Shown here: positions 23,006 to 35,441 of the stretch, in pieces
Layout: each line of letters opens with the position of its first letter
How positions within the stretch are numbered: the stretch's first letter is position 1
Assembly (NCBI GenBank): GCA_954871525.1
Contig: OX940868.1
Location: 20,455,056-20,519,055, forward strand
Length of the DNA stretch: 64,000 nt
Direction of reading: 5' to 3'
DNA from: Parietaria judaica
Taxonomy: Eukaryota; Streptophyta; Magnoliopsida; Rosales; Urticaceae
Program-made: the position numbers and the translations under genes
Notes under the pieces: model-generated
Told to the model about the DNA's origin: nothing
The model's input: the letters and a program-made list of their open reading frames with translations, nothing else
The model's database searches: none

Positions 23006-25223
23006 TGTTGGATCGATATTAAACTTTTTAACATGAATAATGAACGTAACGAGTTACGGCGGAATTTCAAAATTTCTTTTTAATATGAAAACAGATTTTC
23101 AACATATTAAAATAACCATAACGTTAAAAACGATTATCATACATGCAAAATAAATTTATTACGTAAACAACGATTGGATAAAATTCTGGAAAATCATATA
23201 ACAGTTATAGGATTAAGAAGACTTACAAATCCGGAATTTATTCACGGTTTTCGTCGTCGATCTTCGCGAGTCGTCCCTCCGTCTTCAATCAAACTACCAC
23301 GATGGATTCGATGCTATGGCTTTCGGATATTTTTGAAATGAAGAGTGTGGGCTCTTTATGAACAAGAGAGAAAGAATAGAGGAACTTTTTCCTCAAAAGT
23401 TTCTCCCAAGTATGCGCACTGAACTGATAAAACAAAAAAAAAAAAATTCTTCTTTGCTTCTCAGTGAGAGAGATTTTCTTTTCTCTTATTGCTTTCACAA
23501 AGCATGCGCCTGAGGTTTTGTGGCTAGGTTATTCTTTTAACCTTATTGTATATATCATATATATAGGCCTAGAAATAAAATCAAATTAAATCAATCATTT
23601 AATTCATAAATCCTATTCTTTCTCCACAAGCAATCGATCAAGATTAAATCTTACATATTTCATGCGCATAGGGTTTGACTAAAATTAAAAATTTTCTCCC
23701 TATTAATTCGACAAATTATATCATGAATTAAATTCAAAAATCTTCTTTCCTTTTTCTCTTTTAAATCGCATTCTGTTAATCAAAGGAGGAGGAATTGACA
23801 AATCACTAATCCTCTCATTTCTAGATCAGCCAATAGGAATTAAGGAAATAATTTCCTCCATCTTTTAATAATTAAATTCGCATAGTGTATAATTATCAAT
23901 ATAATTATACAACTTATGATATTTAATTAAGATGATTAAAATAAAATAACTATTTATTTATTCAATCACGAGAAAATAATTACCACAGTATAAATCGCAA
24001 TTTATACATAAGAGAAAATTATCAAACTAATTTTGTACTTAAAAATATTTCAATTTAATAATTGAACTTAAAGTGCGATTTCAATAAATCAACTTTACAT
24101 ATTTTCAATACTTATTTTGTTCATCAAAATCTCATCCGAAAGTCTAACATTGTGACCTCATGGACCCACATGAACGAAGCTTTAGAATAAAGCTCGGACA
24201 CAAAAATTCACAAACTTTTCCCGAACTCTTAATTCTTAATATTGATCGATTCCACTAAAGGACCAATACTGACAATCTCTAAGTTCATATGCGTTCTTAT
24301 TTCCGTTTGATGTGATACAACTATTCTTCACACGGTCCACGGTGTATTTACGATATTACCCTTTGTGTGTATCATTAACTAAGAGGAATGTAAAATTACC
24401 GTTTTACCCCTTAGTCATTATTTCATCAACTCCTTTGTTGTTTGTGAATGAGAAAAACATAAAGTGAGATGTCACAACATGTCACATGTTTTATCCAGAG
24501 AATATATTATTCAATGAGTACCAGGCCTGGTTTGTTCATTCACACTTCAAAGAACAAAGCATTATGTGATACTAATGTCGTAACATTCTTATAACACAAA
24601 TTCCATATCTATGAATCACATAATTCAACGAGACAGTATTATGACATCAATAGTCGGGTCTTTGATCCAGCATTTGGATCTTGCCCGTTGACTAGTCAAG
24701 TGTCACAAAGTGTCACAAGAAATTATGTACCCACTTCAGGATTTAAGTAATTACGAAAATACCCCTCGTTTGTGATTTTGAAGCTTCGAGTAATGAAACG
24801 GTTTTACCTCGAACTTCAAAGTGTCACAGGTCTAGTTCAGTGTCTTCATTAAGACATCAAGAATAAACTCAAGAGTCACAACTCTCAATATGACAAGATC
24901 CGATATCAGTAATTTATTCGAACAATCATTAATCGGATATGATTGCCCCATCGATCCTAAGATTGCGAACTATTTATTTTAAACTTATCAAGAAAATGTA
25001 TCTTGTTAAGTCTGTACTTAACTCTTCTTTTGTTGATGATAGTTTCAGGGCGTAGACATATATGCATAAACACAAACTTAAATAAATAAGAATGAATATT
25101 TAATCTTTATTTAATTCTCAGCAAAAGAACATAATCGTATTATTACATCGAGTACTTTATTAATAAACTTAATTATGTGCTAAAAGGTCCTTCATGTCTC
25201 CTTTGTGGGCATAAATCCCAACA
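23006..25223 (-). repeat. Copia LTR, copy 1 (3' LTR by orientation)
   Basis: A 2218-bp LTR with TGTTGG...CCAACA ends. Read on the minus strand it starts TGTTGGGATTTATGCC and ends GATCCAACA. A TATA-like stretch lies near 23555-23570. AATCC (23001-23005) flanks the left end and matches AATCC at 25477-25481 and 33819-33823, supporting a 5-bp target duplication. It is nearly identical to 31339-33565 but lacks a segment of about 17 bases, present there near 31788. Confidence 0.9.
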
Positions 25224-25237
25224 AACTCCCACTTGAC

Positions 25238-25466
25238 TCAAAGGAGATGTGAATGATCTTTCACTCCTAAGCCCTCCAGGTGTCTTTCAAAAACTTTACT
25301 CGTTAAAGGCTTCGTAAACGGATCTGCAAGGTTGTCCAACGTTGAGATCTTCTTCACATCTGCATCTCCTCTTTTGACAATATCTCGAACTAGGTGATAT
25401 TTCCTTTCTATGTGTTTTGAGCGTCTGTGACTTCTTGGTTCCCTACAGTTAGCAACGGCCTCAATA
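25238..25466 (-). pseudogene. Copia RNase H C-terminal fragment, copy 1
   Basis: The minus strand encodes the end of a copia RNase H: AVANCREPRSHRRSKHIERK, then DNLADPFTKPL and a final stop at 25238. It is cut off from the rest of pol: just upstream (25463-25476) is the 13-bp tip of a copia LTR, then the AATCC duplication and E1 sequence. The fragment therefore marks an internally deleted copia in which RNase H is fused to the far LTR end. The 162-codon open frame that continues to 25726 runs antisense into E1 and is not a real protein beyond this fragment. Confidence 0.8.
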
Positions 25467-25481
25467 AATCCCAACAAATCC

Positions 25482-26144
25482 CGACGTCGATAATGCCCGG
25501 GGAATATTGATTGTGTTTTGAGTGAACGGATTGAAGCGATGGTGGAAAGGCTAGCCCAACAAATTGTGACTGTTGTGGTTAAGCATGAGATGAAAGAGAG
25601 AAACAACATTCTCGGAGGCCAAAAAAAATATTGGATAAAACGAGCGCCATACTCTACCGATGAAGCCATATTTGATAAGTCCGAGTTTGACGACCCCGTG
25701 TGCGAGGATTCAAAGTGTGTCACCATATACGATGAGGCGATGTCTGATGAGGTAATATACGACTATCCCACCAAGTATGACTATAGAAAAGCCGTCTTTG
25801 ACGACCCCGTGTACGATGAGGAAGTCGAAATCATGTACGGCGAGCCCGTGTACGATGAGCCAAAGTATGTCGAGCCCGTGTACGACGAAGAAGTCGAAGC
25901 CGCGTACGGCGAGCCTGTATATGATGAGCCAAAGTATGATGAGCCTCTGTATGACGAGGGAGAACACTATGATATTCCGTTTGACCAGATATTTTTGGCA
26001 CTGAGTAACAACTCTAATGCGGTCACACAGAGTGACTTCATCAGTGATAAGGTCGTGAAGACCGTGTCAAACCCAACATACAAAACGGATTGCAGAGGCA
26101 GTTTAATTTCCAGTCAATGGCAGCCGGTCCTTTGCGGAATATGT
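25482..26144 (+). pseudogene. E1 acidic repeat protein segment, copy 1 (truncated)
   Basis: The plus-strand frame (first ATG 25539) starts with a helical, charged region (MVERLAQQIVTVV) like the coiled N-parts of some plant gag proteins. An acidic region follows with a 23-residue repeat, PVYDEEVEIMYGEPVYDE followed by PVYDEEVEAAYGEPVYDE, each ending in PKY. No zinc knuckle, protease or polymerase motif is seen. At 26144 the E1 sequence stops and copia RNase H begins, so the open frame to 26162 runs into foreign DNA. The stop codon present in copy 2 is TGG here. I cannot assign a function; a gag-derived structural role is the best guess. Confidence 0.55.
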
Positions 26145-29100
26145 TATCACAATAAAGTGTGATGGGCCCGCTGACACTTGGAACGACTTCCAAGTACTTA
26201 AGGACTTTGCAAAGCCAGACAACCTCCTTTGCGGCTTCACAAGCCGCCACATATTCGGCCTCCATGGTCGAGTCAGCAATACTAGATTGCTTGATACTCC
26301 TCCAGACCACAGATCCACTATTGAGGATAAACACAGATCCGGAAGTGTATTTCCTGGAATTCTTATCCGCCTGAAAGTCGGAATCGGTATACCTTATCAA
26401 AGTTAGGTCATCACCTGAAAATGCAAGCATATAGTTTCTCGTTCTCCGGAGATACTTGAGAATGTGCTTGACATCTATCCAGTGCTGGAGTCCAGGGTTT
26501 GACTGGAATCGGCTCACCACGCCTACTGCGTAACAAATATCTGGTCTGGTGCAAAGCATAGCATACATGAGACTTCCTACGGCTGATGTGTAAGGAACAT
26601 GTCTCATGTCCTCTTCCTGCTGAGGAGTCTTTGGAGACTGCTCATTAGAAAGGTGCACTCCATGACGAAAAGGTAACTGACCTTTCTTCGAGTTTTGCAT
26701 ACTGAAGCGATCCATTATCTTATCAATATAAGATGCCTGAGAGAGCGCTAATTTTCGGTTCTTCCGATCCCTAAAGATTTGAATCCCCAAAATGTAAGCC
26801 GCTTCTCCGAGATCCTTCATATCAAACTGCTTTGACAACCAGATTTTAACCTCTGATAACTTTCCTACATCATTCCCATTGAGTAGTATCGACATATAGA
26901 ACCAGGAAAACCTCTTTGCCGTTGTTTATCATCTTATAAACGCATGGCTCATCTACTGACTCCTCAAAGCCAAAGCCTTTTACAGTTTCGTCGAATCTAA
27001 TATTCCATGATCTAGATGCTTGCTTGAGTCCATAAATGGACTTCAGCAACTCACAAACCTTGCCCTCTTGGCCTTTTTCCACGAACCCGTCTGGTTGAGC
27101 CATATAAATACGCTCGTCAAGATTGCCATTCAGGAAGGCAGTCTTGACATCCATCTGCCAGATTTCGTAATCAAGGGCGGCAACAATGGATAAAAGAACA
27201 CGGATGGACTTTAGCATTGCGACCAGCAAGAAAGTATCCTCATAGTCTATACATTCTCTTTGGGTGAAACCCTTTGCCACAAGTCGCGCTTTGAATGTCT
27301 CTACATTCCCATCCGGACCTCTTTTCTTCTTATAAATCCATTTACATCCTACAGGTTTAATTCCTTGGGGTGGATCCACAAGTTTCCAGACATCGTTGGT
27401 GTGCATCGATTGCATTTCAATGTTCATGGCTTCTTGCCATAGGTTTGCTTCGGAACCTGACATCGCATGGGAGAATGATGCTGGATAACCTACCTCTTTG
27501 TTTACGATGGCTATGTGAGCTTCTCCGAATAACATGTATCGGCCAGGCGGTCATACTGCCCTATTACTGCGACGACTCACAGTGCGCCCAATTTCCGATT
27601 GCGGTTCTTCCAGTGTTGTAGGACATATCCTAACAAGTGGAGTACTGGCTACTTCACCCAACATTTCCTTAAGCACAAGTCTGCTTCTGGGTACTGCATT
27701 CTTTATAAAGTCTTCCTCAACAAACCTAGCGTTCGTGCTAAAAAACGTTTTCTTGTCGGTGGGACTGTAGAATATATACCCTTTTGTTCCTTTAGGATAT
27801 CCTACGAAAAGGCATAATTCTGACCGACTAGCCAACTTGCTCGCCTTTTGCCTTAGCACATGTGCTGGGCAACCCCAGATTCTGACGTGGTTTAAAACAG
27901 ATTTTCTACCACACCATCTTTCATAAGGCATACCAGGAACTGTCTTTGATGATACTTGGTTCAGAATGTAAGCTGTCGTTTCTAAGGCATATCCCCAAAA
28001 CGAATCAGGAAGTGATGAATAATTCATTATTGATCTCACCATATCTAACAGAGTTCGGTTTCTTCTATCTGACACTCCATTCTGTTGTGGGGTGCCAGGT
28101 GCTGTAAGCTGAGAATGACTACCTTCTTCTTTAAGTAGGTTCTCGAACTCTCCAGACAAGTATTCTCCACCACGATCAGATCGTAGTGTTTTGATCTGTT
28201 TCTCTCTTTGCTTTTCAACTAATGCCCGATACTGCTTGAACATTTCAAAAGTGTCAGATTTGTTTCGCATGAGAAAGACATGACCAAAACGTGAGAAGTC
28301 ATCAGTAAAGGTCACGAAGTATTCGTAACCTCCTCTTGCCTGGATGTTGATCGGTCCGCATACATCAGTATGTACAAGTTCCAATACTTGAGTGGCTCTT
28401 TCACCTTTCGACGAGAAAAGTCTCTTGGTCATTTTGCCTTCCAGACAGGATTCGCCCGTGGGTAAAGATCCCACGTTTAGAGATTGCAAAGGACCATATT
28501 TTGCTAATCTCTTAATCCTTTCAAGACCAATGTTTCCAAGATGTAAGTGCCATAGATATGTTTTGTCGGTCTCATCACTATAAGACCTTTTTCACTTCCT
28601 GTGTGAATCGTTATTCACTTCGGTGTCTAAGATAGTCGGCTCATCCGGATACATATAATATATAGAATCAATACGATGAGCTTTAGTAATAAACGAATCA
28701 TCAAGATAAATTTCAATACCATTATTGACTTTAAACTTAAAAAATTGTTCTTCTAAACGACCAAAAGAAACAAGGTTCTTGCTAAAATCCCGTACATAAT
28801 AAACGTTATTCAATAATAAAGTTTTATTCCCAAACTTAAGCTTCAAGGTCCCGACTGATCTTGCTCCGACATTCGTTCCATTACCCCAGTTGAACGAGAA
28901 CTCCCCATCACTCAAGCGTCTTGTTTGCCTGAAACCATTCGAATTACACATAATATGATCAGAAGCCCCGCAATCTAATATCCAGGGTGATTATTTATTT
29001 GTAATGTAACATGCTTGAGTAACGAGACTCATACCTTTCCCTTTGACAGTCTTGAGATAGGCAGGACAGTTCCTTCGCCAATGGCCGACTTCTCCGCAAT

Positions 29101-29881
29101 GGTGACACTTGTGGTTAGAATTGTCTACCTTTGCGACGATCTTGCCCTTAGCATCCTTAGCCTTGTTCTGAGGCGCTTTGGATCCCGTTCGGTTGGCGTT
29201 TTTAGGACCTTTTCTTTGCTTCTTGAAACGAGAGGTGGAAGCCTTATGTTCAGCAACATTGGCTTCTCCATTCTTCCTCTTGTTATTCGGAAAGAGTCCC
29301 TCGGCAATCTGCAACTCCTTCATGAGCTCGGTTAGAGTATAATCCAACTTGTTCATGGAGTAGTTCAGACGGAACCTATCGAAGGAGTACGACAGAGTCT
29401 CCAAGATCATGTTGGTCTTAGTGAGTCCATCGATCTCGGATCCGAGAATTTCCATCTCATTCAGATGCCCCATGATCGTTAGCATGTGATCTCGAACATG
29501 AGTTCCCGGCTTCATCCGGCAATTCATAAAATTCCGGATAGCTTGCTGCCTTGCCTGATGCCCGTGACACCCAAACATCTACTGGAGATTAAAGAGCATC
29601 TCTTCTGCCGTGGGTATATCCCGGTGAGATTGCTGCAACACATTGCTCATAGATGCTAGAATGTAGCACCTACCAATCTCATCGGATCTTACCCAGGCAT
29701 CATAGGCATCCTTGTCCTCTTTGCTCGAGTCAGTACTCGGAGCTTCGGGACACGGGGTAGTGAGAACATACTTATGCTTTTCCACCGTCAGTACGATGTC
29801 GAGGTTACGTTTCCAGTCTACGTAATTCTCACCCTCGAGTTTGTTAGTGCTCAAAATAGTTGCGAGCGGGTTGAAAGGCAT
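26145..29881 (-). pseudogene. Ty1-copia gag-pol polyprotein, inactivated
   Basis: Read on the minus strand, one long frame runs from the ATG at 29881. It contains gag, a zinc knuckle (CHHCGEVGHWRRNC), a protease with DCGASDH, an integrase (first Asp in HTDVCGP, second in SDRGGEY), a reverse transcriptase (DVKTAFLNG, YGLKQASRSW) and RNase H (STMEAEYVAACEA). The domain order gag-PR-IN-RT-RH is that of Ty1-copia. Four in-frame stops interrupt it: 29579-29581, 28991-28993, 28592-28594 and 27551-27553. At about 26887 a 5-base deletion inside the YVDD motif removes the second catalytic Asp and shifts the frame. The third integrase catalytic residue is Asp (codon 28067-28069) instead of Glu. The protease has Cys where D-S/T-G-A is usual. 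The element is therefore defective. Pol ends abruptly at 26145 after L-Y-C-D-N, where E1 DNA begins. Lineage not assigned. Confidence 0.9.
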
Positions 29882-31338
29882 TTTGCTGAAAATTATAATA
29901 AAGAAAAATAATTTTAGACATATGCTACATTTGGAATAATCATGATACATGAACAATCGTAATTATTGTATGTGATAAAATGATATTTTTGATTCCATGG
30001 TATTATGAACATAATGATTATTTACTTCTCCTAGGGGAGACCTTAAATAATCGCCTTTCATAGTCGTGACACATCACTATTTAATTCGAACTTTCCAAGA
30101 AGTCACAACTCCTAGTTCTTATTAATTACCATAAAAATTTGGTCACTTATTTCTAATGCGTTGCCTCTAGAGAGGATTATATTAGGAATAAGTCTAAGTG
30201 TATAACCGACATATGGGCCTTTATCCAAGTTACTTTGAGAACGGTCCACCTAGGGGAGGCCCCGCCTCATCGCTCCTCTTTAAGGCTTAATTCGTTAACG
30301 ATTTTATTAACGGGGTGATTCCGGAGTACTCCCATTGAAGAGAGGGCCACTATAGTGACTCTTAGTCCATCACACACACCGTTATTAAATCTATGTCGGG
30401 GACCGTGGGTTATTTCAACGTTAAACAACCCTCCCACTTAGTTTTTACAAAAATCAAATTTTGTTCATTGAGCTTGAATTTTATAACTATGTTTATAAAC
30501 CAGACTACAATGATGCATGAACATGACATAGTTTACATGAGGTGTTGGCGTCCTATCCTATATGACGTGTGACGTGAAATTTGAGAAGCATAAATAAATC
30601 AAAGCATAAATTTAACTTCTCTAATGGCCCAATTCTAAATTACAACCCATAGACAAAATACATAGAAAATAAACTAAACTTTACCTCCTCTTTGATTCCG
30701 TCATGATCTCCAGTTTCCGTTTTTAAAACTAAGAGATCAATATCTCTCCCACTCAAATAATTAAACGCGCTTTTAATATTTAAAAATATTGTGACTATAT
30801 ATTATATACTTAATTTTATTTTTCTATAAAAATAATGATTTTTCATAAAAATAATTAAGTCATATATATAATATCATATTTTATTTCAAAATAAATAAAT
30901 AAGCGCAATTCAATTATTTAGATTTAAAAAAATATCCGGAACAATTTCCGAATCGTTGTGGGACACGGAGTCGCCCCTCGGGTTAGCTCACGTACGCCCA
31001 AAAACGTACGGCCATGCCCGAGAAAAAATCTCCGTTCTTCTCGTCTCGTCTTGGTTCTTCGTGTCCTCCGAAAAAAATATAATAATATTTACATAATCCT
31101 ACGTCCTTCAAAAACCGAGGCTCACACTTTTCTAATAAAGATAAAAACCGGGACGATAGCCGGAAACAATCCTAGGGCCACTTTGAAAAGGATCCATTCA
31201 CATTCACATATTCAAAAATACATGCACACAAAAACGCCAACACCTAACTACTCATATAATCGCAAGCATTAAAAACTTTACGTAAAAAAAAATATTTTGC
31301 ATGTCATTATTAACGCCAATTATGGCTCTGATACCGTT
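29882..31338 (-). other. Copia 5' leader with primer-binding site
   Basis: This 1.46-kb segment lies between the gag start and the copia 5' LTR on the minus strand and has no supported gene. GGTATCAGAGCCA on the minus strand (plus 31323-31335, TGGCTCTGATACC) is the initiator Met tRNA primer site next to the LTR. It proves the minus orientation of the copia relative to E1. Confidence 0.8.
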
Positions 31339-33565
31339 TGTTGGATCGATATTAAACTTTTTAATATGAATAATGAATGTAACGAGTTACGGCGGAATTT
31401 TAAAATTTCTTTTTAATATGAAAACAGATTTTTGAATATATTAAAATAACCATAACGTTAAAAACGATTATCATACATGCAAAATAAATTTATTACGTAA
31501 ACAACGATTGGATAAAATTCCGGAAAATCATATAACAGTTATAGGATTAAGAAGACTTACAAATCCGGAATTTATTCACGGTTTTCGTCGTCGATCTTCG
31601 CGAGTCGTCCCTCCGTCTTCAATCAAACAACCACGATGGATTCGATGCTATGGCTTTCGGATATTTTTGAGATAAAGAGTGTGGGCTCTTTATGAACAAG
31701 AGAGAAAGAATAGAGGAAATTTTTCCTCAAAAGTTTCTCCCAAGTATGCGCACTGAACTGATAAAAAAAAAATTCTTCTTTGCTTCTCCAGGATGAGCGC
31801 ACAAAGTGAGAGAGATTTTCTTTTCTCTTATTGCTTTCACAAAGCATGCGCCTGAGGTTTTGTGGCTAGGTTATTCTTTTAACCTTATTGTATATATCAT
31901 ATATATAGGCCTAGAAATAGAATCAAATTAAATCAATCATTTAATTCATAAATCCTATTCTTTCTCCACAAGCAATCAATCAAGATTAAATCTTACATAT
32001 TTCATGCGCATAGGGTTTGACTAAAATGAAAGATTTTCTCCCTATTAATTCGACAAATTATATCATGAATTAAATTCAAAAATCTTCTTTCCTTTTTCTC
32101 TTTTAAATCGCATTCTTTTAATCAAAGGAGGAGGAATTGACAAATCACTAATCCTCTCATTTCTAGATCAGCCAATAGGAATTAAGGAAATAATTTCCTC
32201 CATCTTTTAATAATTAAATTCGCATAGTGTATAATTATCAATATAATTATACAACTTATGATTTTTAATTAAGATGATTAAAATAAAATAACTATTTATT
32301 TATTCAATCACGAGAAAATAATTACCACAGTATAAATCGCAATTTATACATAAGAGAAAATTATCAAACTAATTTTGTACTTAAAAATATTTCAATTTAA
32401 TAATTGAACTTAAAGTACGATTTAAATAAATCAACTTTACATATTTTCAATACTTATTTTGTTCATCAAAATCTCATCCAAAAGTCTAACATTGAGACCT
32501 CATGGATCCACATGAACGAAGCTTTAGAATAAAGCTCGGACACAAAAATTCACAAACTTTTCCCGAACTTTTAATTCTTAATATTGATCGATTCCACTAA
32601 AGGACCAATACTGACAATCTCTAAGTTCATATGCGTTCTTATTTTCGTTTGATGTGATACAACTATTCTTCACACGGTCCATGGTGTATTTACGATATTA
32701 CCCTTTGTGTGTATCATTAACTAAGAGGAATGTAAAATTACCGTTTTACCCCTTAGTCATTATTTCATCAACTCCTTTGTTGTTTGTGAATGAGAAAAAC
32801 ATAAAGTGAGATGTAACAACATGTCACATGTTTTATCCAGAGAATATATTATTCAATGAGTACCAGGCCCGGTTTGTTCATTCACACTTCAAAGAACAAA
32901 GCATGATGTGATACTAATGTCGTAACATTCTTATAACACAAATTCCATATCTATGAATCACATAATTCAACGAGACAGTATTATGACATCAATAGTCGGG
33001 TCTTTGATCCAGCATTTGGATCTTGCCCGTTGACTAGTCAAGTGTCACAAAGTGTCACAAGAAATTATGTACCCACTTCAGGATTTAAGTAATTACGAAA
33101 ATACCCCTCGTTTGTGATTTTGAAGCTTCGAGTAATGAAACGGTTTTACCTCGAACTTCAAAGTGTCACAGGTTTAGTTCAGTGTCTTCATTAAGACATC
33201 AAGAATAAACTCAAGAGTCACAACTCTCAATATGACAAGATCCGATATCAGTAGTTTATTCGAACAATCAATAATCGGATATGATTGCCCCATCGATCCT
33301 AAGATTGCGAACTATTTATTTTAAACTTATCAAGAAGATGTATCTTGTTAAGTCTGTACTTAACTCTTCTTTTGTTGATGATAGTTTCAGGGCGTAGACA
33401 TATATGCATAAAAACAAACTTAAATAAACAAGAATGAATATTTAATCTTTATTTAATTCTCAGCAAAAGAACATAATCGTATTATTACATCGAGTACTTT
33501 ATTAATAAACTTAATTATGTGCTAAAAGGTCCTTCATGTCTCCTTTGTGGGCATAAATCCCAACA
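31339..33565 (-). repeat. Copia LTR, copy 2 (5' LTR by orientation)
   Basis: A 2227-bp LTR, collinear and nearly identical with 23006-25223, with the same TGTTGG/CCAACA ends. It adjoins the copia primer site on its left. On its right it is not followed by target DNA but by a second copy of the RNase H end, which shows that it belongs to a duplicated block. Confidence 0.9.
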
Positions 33566-33579
33566 AACTCCCACTTGAC

Positions 33580-33808
33580 TCAAAGGAGATGTGAATGATC
33601 TTTCACTCCTAAGCCCTCCAGGTGTCTTTCGAAAACTTTACTTGTTAAAGGCTTCGTAAACGGATCTGCAAGGTTGTCCAACGTTGAGATCTTCTTCACA
33701 TCTGCATCTCCTCTTTTGACAATATCTCGAACTAGGTGATATTTCCTTTCTATGTGTTTTGAGCGTCTGTGACTTCTTGGTTCCCTACAGTTAGCAACGG
33801 CCCCAATA
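33580..33808 (-). pseudogene. Copia RNase H C-terminal fragment, copy 2
   Basis: The same fragment as 25238-25466, with a Gly in place of Glu before AVANCREP. It again abuts a 13-bp LTR tip (about 33806-33818), AATCC and then E1. It is out of context here: a normal copia would not have an RNase H end outside its 5' LTR. Confidence 0.8.
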
Positions 33809-33823
33809 AATCCCAACAAATCC

Positions 33824-34459
33824 CGACGTCGATAATGCCCGGGGAATATTGATTGTGTTTTGAGTGAACGGATTGAAGCGATGGTGGAAAGGCTAGCCCA
33901 ACAAATTGTGACTGTTGTGGTTAAGCATGAGATGAAAGAGAGAAACAACATTCTCGGAGGCCAAAAAAAATATTGGATAAAACGAGCGCCATACTCTACC
34001 GATGAAGCCATATTTGATAAGTCCGAGTTTGACGACCCTGTGTGCGAGGATTCAAAGTGTGTCACCATATACGATGAGGCGATGTCTGATGAGGTAATAT
34101 ACGACTATCCCAAGTATGACTACAGAAAAGCCGTCTTTGACGACCCCGTGTACGATGAGGAAGTCGAAATCATGTACGGCGAGCCCGTGTACGATGAGCC
34201 AAAGTATGTCGAGCCCGTGTACGACGAAGAAGTCAAAGCCGCGTACGGCGAGCCTGTATATGATGAGCCAAAGTATGATGAGCCTCTGTATGACGAGGGA
34301 GAACACTATGATATTCCGTTTGACCAGATATTTTTGGCACTAAGTAACAACTCTAATGCGGTCACACATTGGGACTTCATCAGTTATAAGGTCGTGAAGA
34401 CCGTGTCAAACCCAATATACAAAACGGATTGCGGAGGCAGTTTAATTTCCAGTCAATGA
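33824..34459 (+). CDS. E1 acidic repeat protein, copy 2
   Basis: The same frame as 25482-26144 (first ATG 33881), here ending at a TGA at 34457-34459 and continuing into E1 3' DNA. About 192 residues follow from that ATG, with the charged N-part, the Tyr/Asp/Glu/Pro-rich 23-residue repeats and the DIPFDQIFLALSNNSNAVT segment. Compared with copy 1 it lacks one codon (3-bp deletion near 34110) and has scattered substitutions, yet both copies stay open through the repeats. The upstream E1 frame, from the ATG at about 22985, is interrupted by the copia insertion, so the true N-terminus is unknown. Function unknown; possibly gag-derived. Confidence 0.45.
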
Positions 34460-35441
34460 CAGCCGGTCCTTTGCGGAATATGTAGAGCGAGATTGGAAAC
34501 TACATACAAGCGACGTCTAAGAGGCTACATTCGACACCACGGTATATGATGCTTGATTTCATCCCGTACGAGAAAACGACATCGTAATTGGAAAACTACA
34601 TATATTCCACGAAACGACATACCTTGAACACAACATCTTAGAAGATTTGGGCCTCAACACAAATCAGGAGGCCCAACGGGCAGCCCAGCGCGATCAGCCC
34701 ATCGAAAGTCCAATTCGAAGCCTAGTCAACAAGAACCAAGCCTTCCCGAAGACCAGGCCCACGAAGGCTTTCTCAGTCAGACCACGAAGACCAAGCAACC
34801 CGGGAGAATGGGCATACTCCATTTTATTGACGAGCCCAAAGAGCCTCCACGTGGGAGCAGACCAGGCATCATGACGTCGAAGCTTTACACGTGGTGGTCA
34901 AGGCAGAAGGAGGAGTGAATCAGCTTAGTCTACTAGCCGTTACTGAATTATAAGAAATAGACGTTGTAATTCGGGCTATAAATTAAGCCTACGAAGTAAC
35001 TCTAGGCACGATCATCTTGTTCTACACTTTACACTAGCTTTTTACTTTGTATTCACTTTGCAATCGATCAAATACACAAGTTCCGTATTGTCGCTCATCC
35101 CTTCACTAAATTGTCATCTCGTATCATTATTCATCAAAGTGGGTTGTATCACGGATAATTAAGATCCATCATCATATTTCATCATAGTCAGAGTGCTATC
35201 ACTTTGTGACAGTTGGTCGTGATTATTCACATCAACAACGGTAAGAAACGATAAAAGCACGATAGAAGAAACAAAAGTTGTGGAGATAATTCGCAGTGAG
35301 AACAACGAAAGTATAAATGTATTGAAGTCTTTTTACGACGGAGGCTTTGGCGCCGGCACAAGAATGAAGATTGCACGGGAGTCCCGACAGGAGCTAACAG
35401 TCTAAATTCGAGGATGAATTTTCTCAACGCCGAGAGAATGA
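34460..35441 (+). other. 3' internal region of E1 with an LTR-like promoter patch
   Basis: No intact gene. CTATAAAT at 34976-34983, preceded by GTAATTCGGG and followed by a CACTTTGCAATCGATCAAAT-type stretch, looks like the U3-R part of an LTR. It might be a buried LTR remnant or an internal promoter. The last 60 bases resemble the end of a gypsy coding region and polypurine-type sequence before the right LTR. Confidence 0.4.

Noticed and set aside
25238..25726. 162-codon minus-strand frame taken as one protein, and its twin at 33580-34068
   Set aside because: Only the C-terminal part is copia RNase H. The first half is antisense of the E1 coding region.
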